From PALSA-612 sp963711315 (lineage in GTDB: Bacteria > Actinomycetota > Thermoleophilia > Gaiellales > Gaiellaceae), in the NCBI GenBank assembly GCA_963711315.1, contig CAVQDQ010000004.1, positions 124,001 through 188,000 on the forward strand: a stretch of DNA of 64,000 nucleotides, written 5' to 3'. Position numbers and translations under genes: made by a program. Under the pieces are notes generated by a model. It was not told where the DNA came from, did not search any database, and saw nothing but the letters and a program-made list of their open reading frames with translations. Below are positions 63,798 through 64,000 of the stretch, piece by piece. Position 1 is the stretch's first letter, and each line of letters opens with the position of its first letter.

Positions 63798-64000
63798 ACC
63801 CTCTCCGTAGCGTCGGCGCGAAGCTCAGTCTCGCGCTGCTGCTCTGTGTCACGGCCGCGCTCGGGCTCGTCTACGCAGCGGTGGCGCCATCGCTCGAGAG
63901 CCGGCTCATCGACTCGCGGCTCAACGATCTCGAGGGGAGCGCGCCCGCCCTTGCGCAGCAGATCTTGGTCACGGACATCCTCGGCCGGGACTTCTACGAC
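63794..64000 (+). CDS. Sensor histidine kinase, N-terminal part only
   Basis: 69 codons to the window edge. A basic start (MNPLRSVGAKL) and one membrane helix (about 10-29, SLALLLCVTAALGLVYAAV) followed by an extracytoplasmic sensor beginning APSLESRLIDSRLNDLEGSA. Kinase domains lie outside. Assigned by coupling to the response-regulator gene (GTGA overlap) and the topology. Confidence 0.75.
   Translation, partial: MNPLRSVGAKLSLALLLCVTAALGLVYAAVAPSLESRLIDSRLNDLEGSAPALAQQILVTDILGRDFYD

Overview
The window is a chromosomal, very GC-rich segment with dense, overlapping operons. Gene families and order suggest an actinobacterium. The order dnaA-dnaN-recF-dciA-gyrB-gyrA lies on one side of the origin and rpmH-rnpA-yidD-yidC-jag-rsmG-parA-parB on the other, and 11-nt GTTCACC-type PHO boxes are present. 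A deep lineage such as Thermoleophilia (Gaiellales or Solirubrobacterales) fits best, but that is inference. No phage, plasmid, IS or CRISPR element was seen.

Layout. 1-7390: a truncated adenylate-cyclase/ATPase/TPR regulator, a divergent HpnA-like epimerase, haem genes hemB-hemL with a hypothetical partner, a degenerate LytM protein and a YmdB-type phosphodiesterase. 7512-16482: a phosphate regulon with two paralogous PhoP-like regulators, one soluble histidine kinase, DUF47-Pit, and a split pst locus (pstCAS leftward, pstB-phoU rightward). PHO boxes precede both regulator genes and pstS. 16479-34915: mostly leftward, with a peptidoglycan-recognition amidase, fabZ-H-D-G-F, DUF4129/MoxR/DUF58 genes, a 2-oxo acid dehydrogenase operon (E1a, E1b, GNAT, acetamidase, E2), acylphosphatase, GtrA and a GT-C-like glycosyltransferase. 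34992-37943: rightward NfeD, stomatin and galT. 37940-52134: the origin region, with oriC in the 321-bp dnaA/rpmH spacer, followed by tRNA-Ile(GAT). 52205-64000: bifunctional nuclease, L,D-transpeptidase, CPBP protease, HAD protein, BtuF-like lipoprotein, PBP1A, a glycosyltransferase, moeA, a sortase, an M28-like membrane protein, and a response regulator/kinase pair cut by the window end.

The most striking global observation is that many genes, including the essential dnaA, gyrA, gyrB, yidC and rsmG, are interrupted by single-base frameshifts while both flanks keep full family similarity. This is most simply residual indel error in the underlying assembly. The tandem, three-times-shifted second DUF4129 copy and galT must be judged in that light.

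The main biological candidates are: a phosphate-control locus in which a PHO box overlaps the kinase start, with a second regulator retaining the operator plus only 13 kinase codons; unusual start codons (CTG overlapping the upstream TGA; ATT behind a perfect Shine-Dalgarno); and a fab cluster without acpP.
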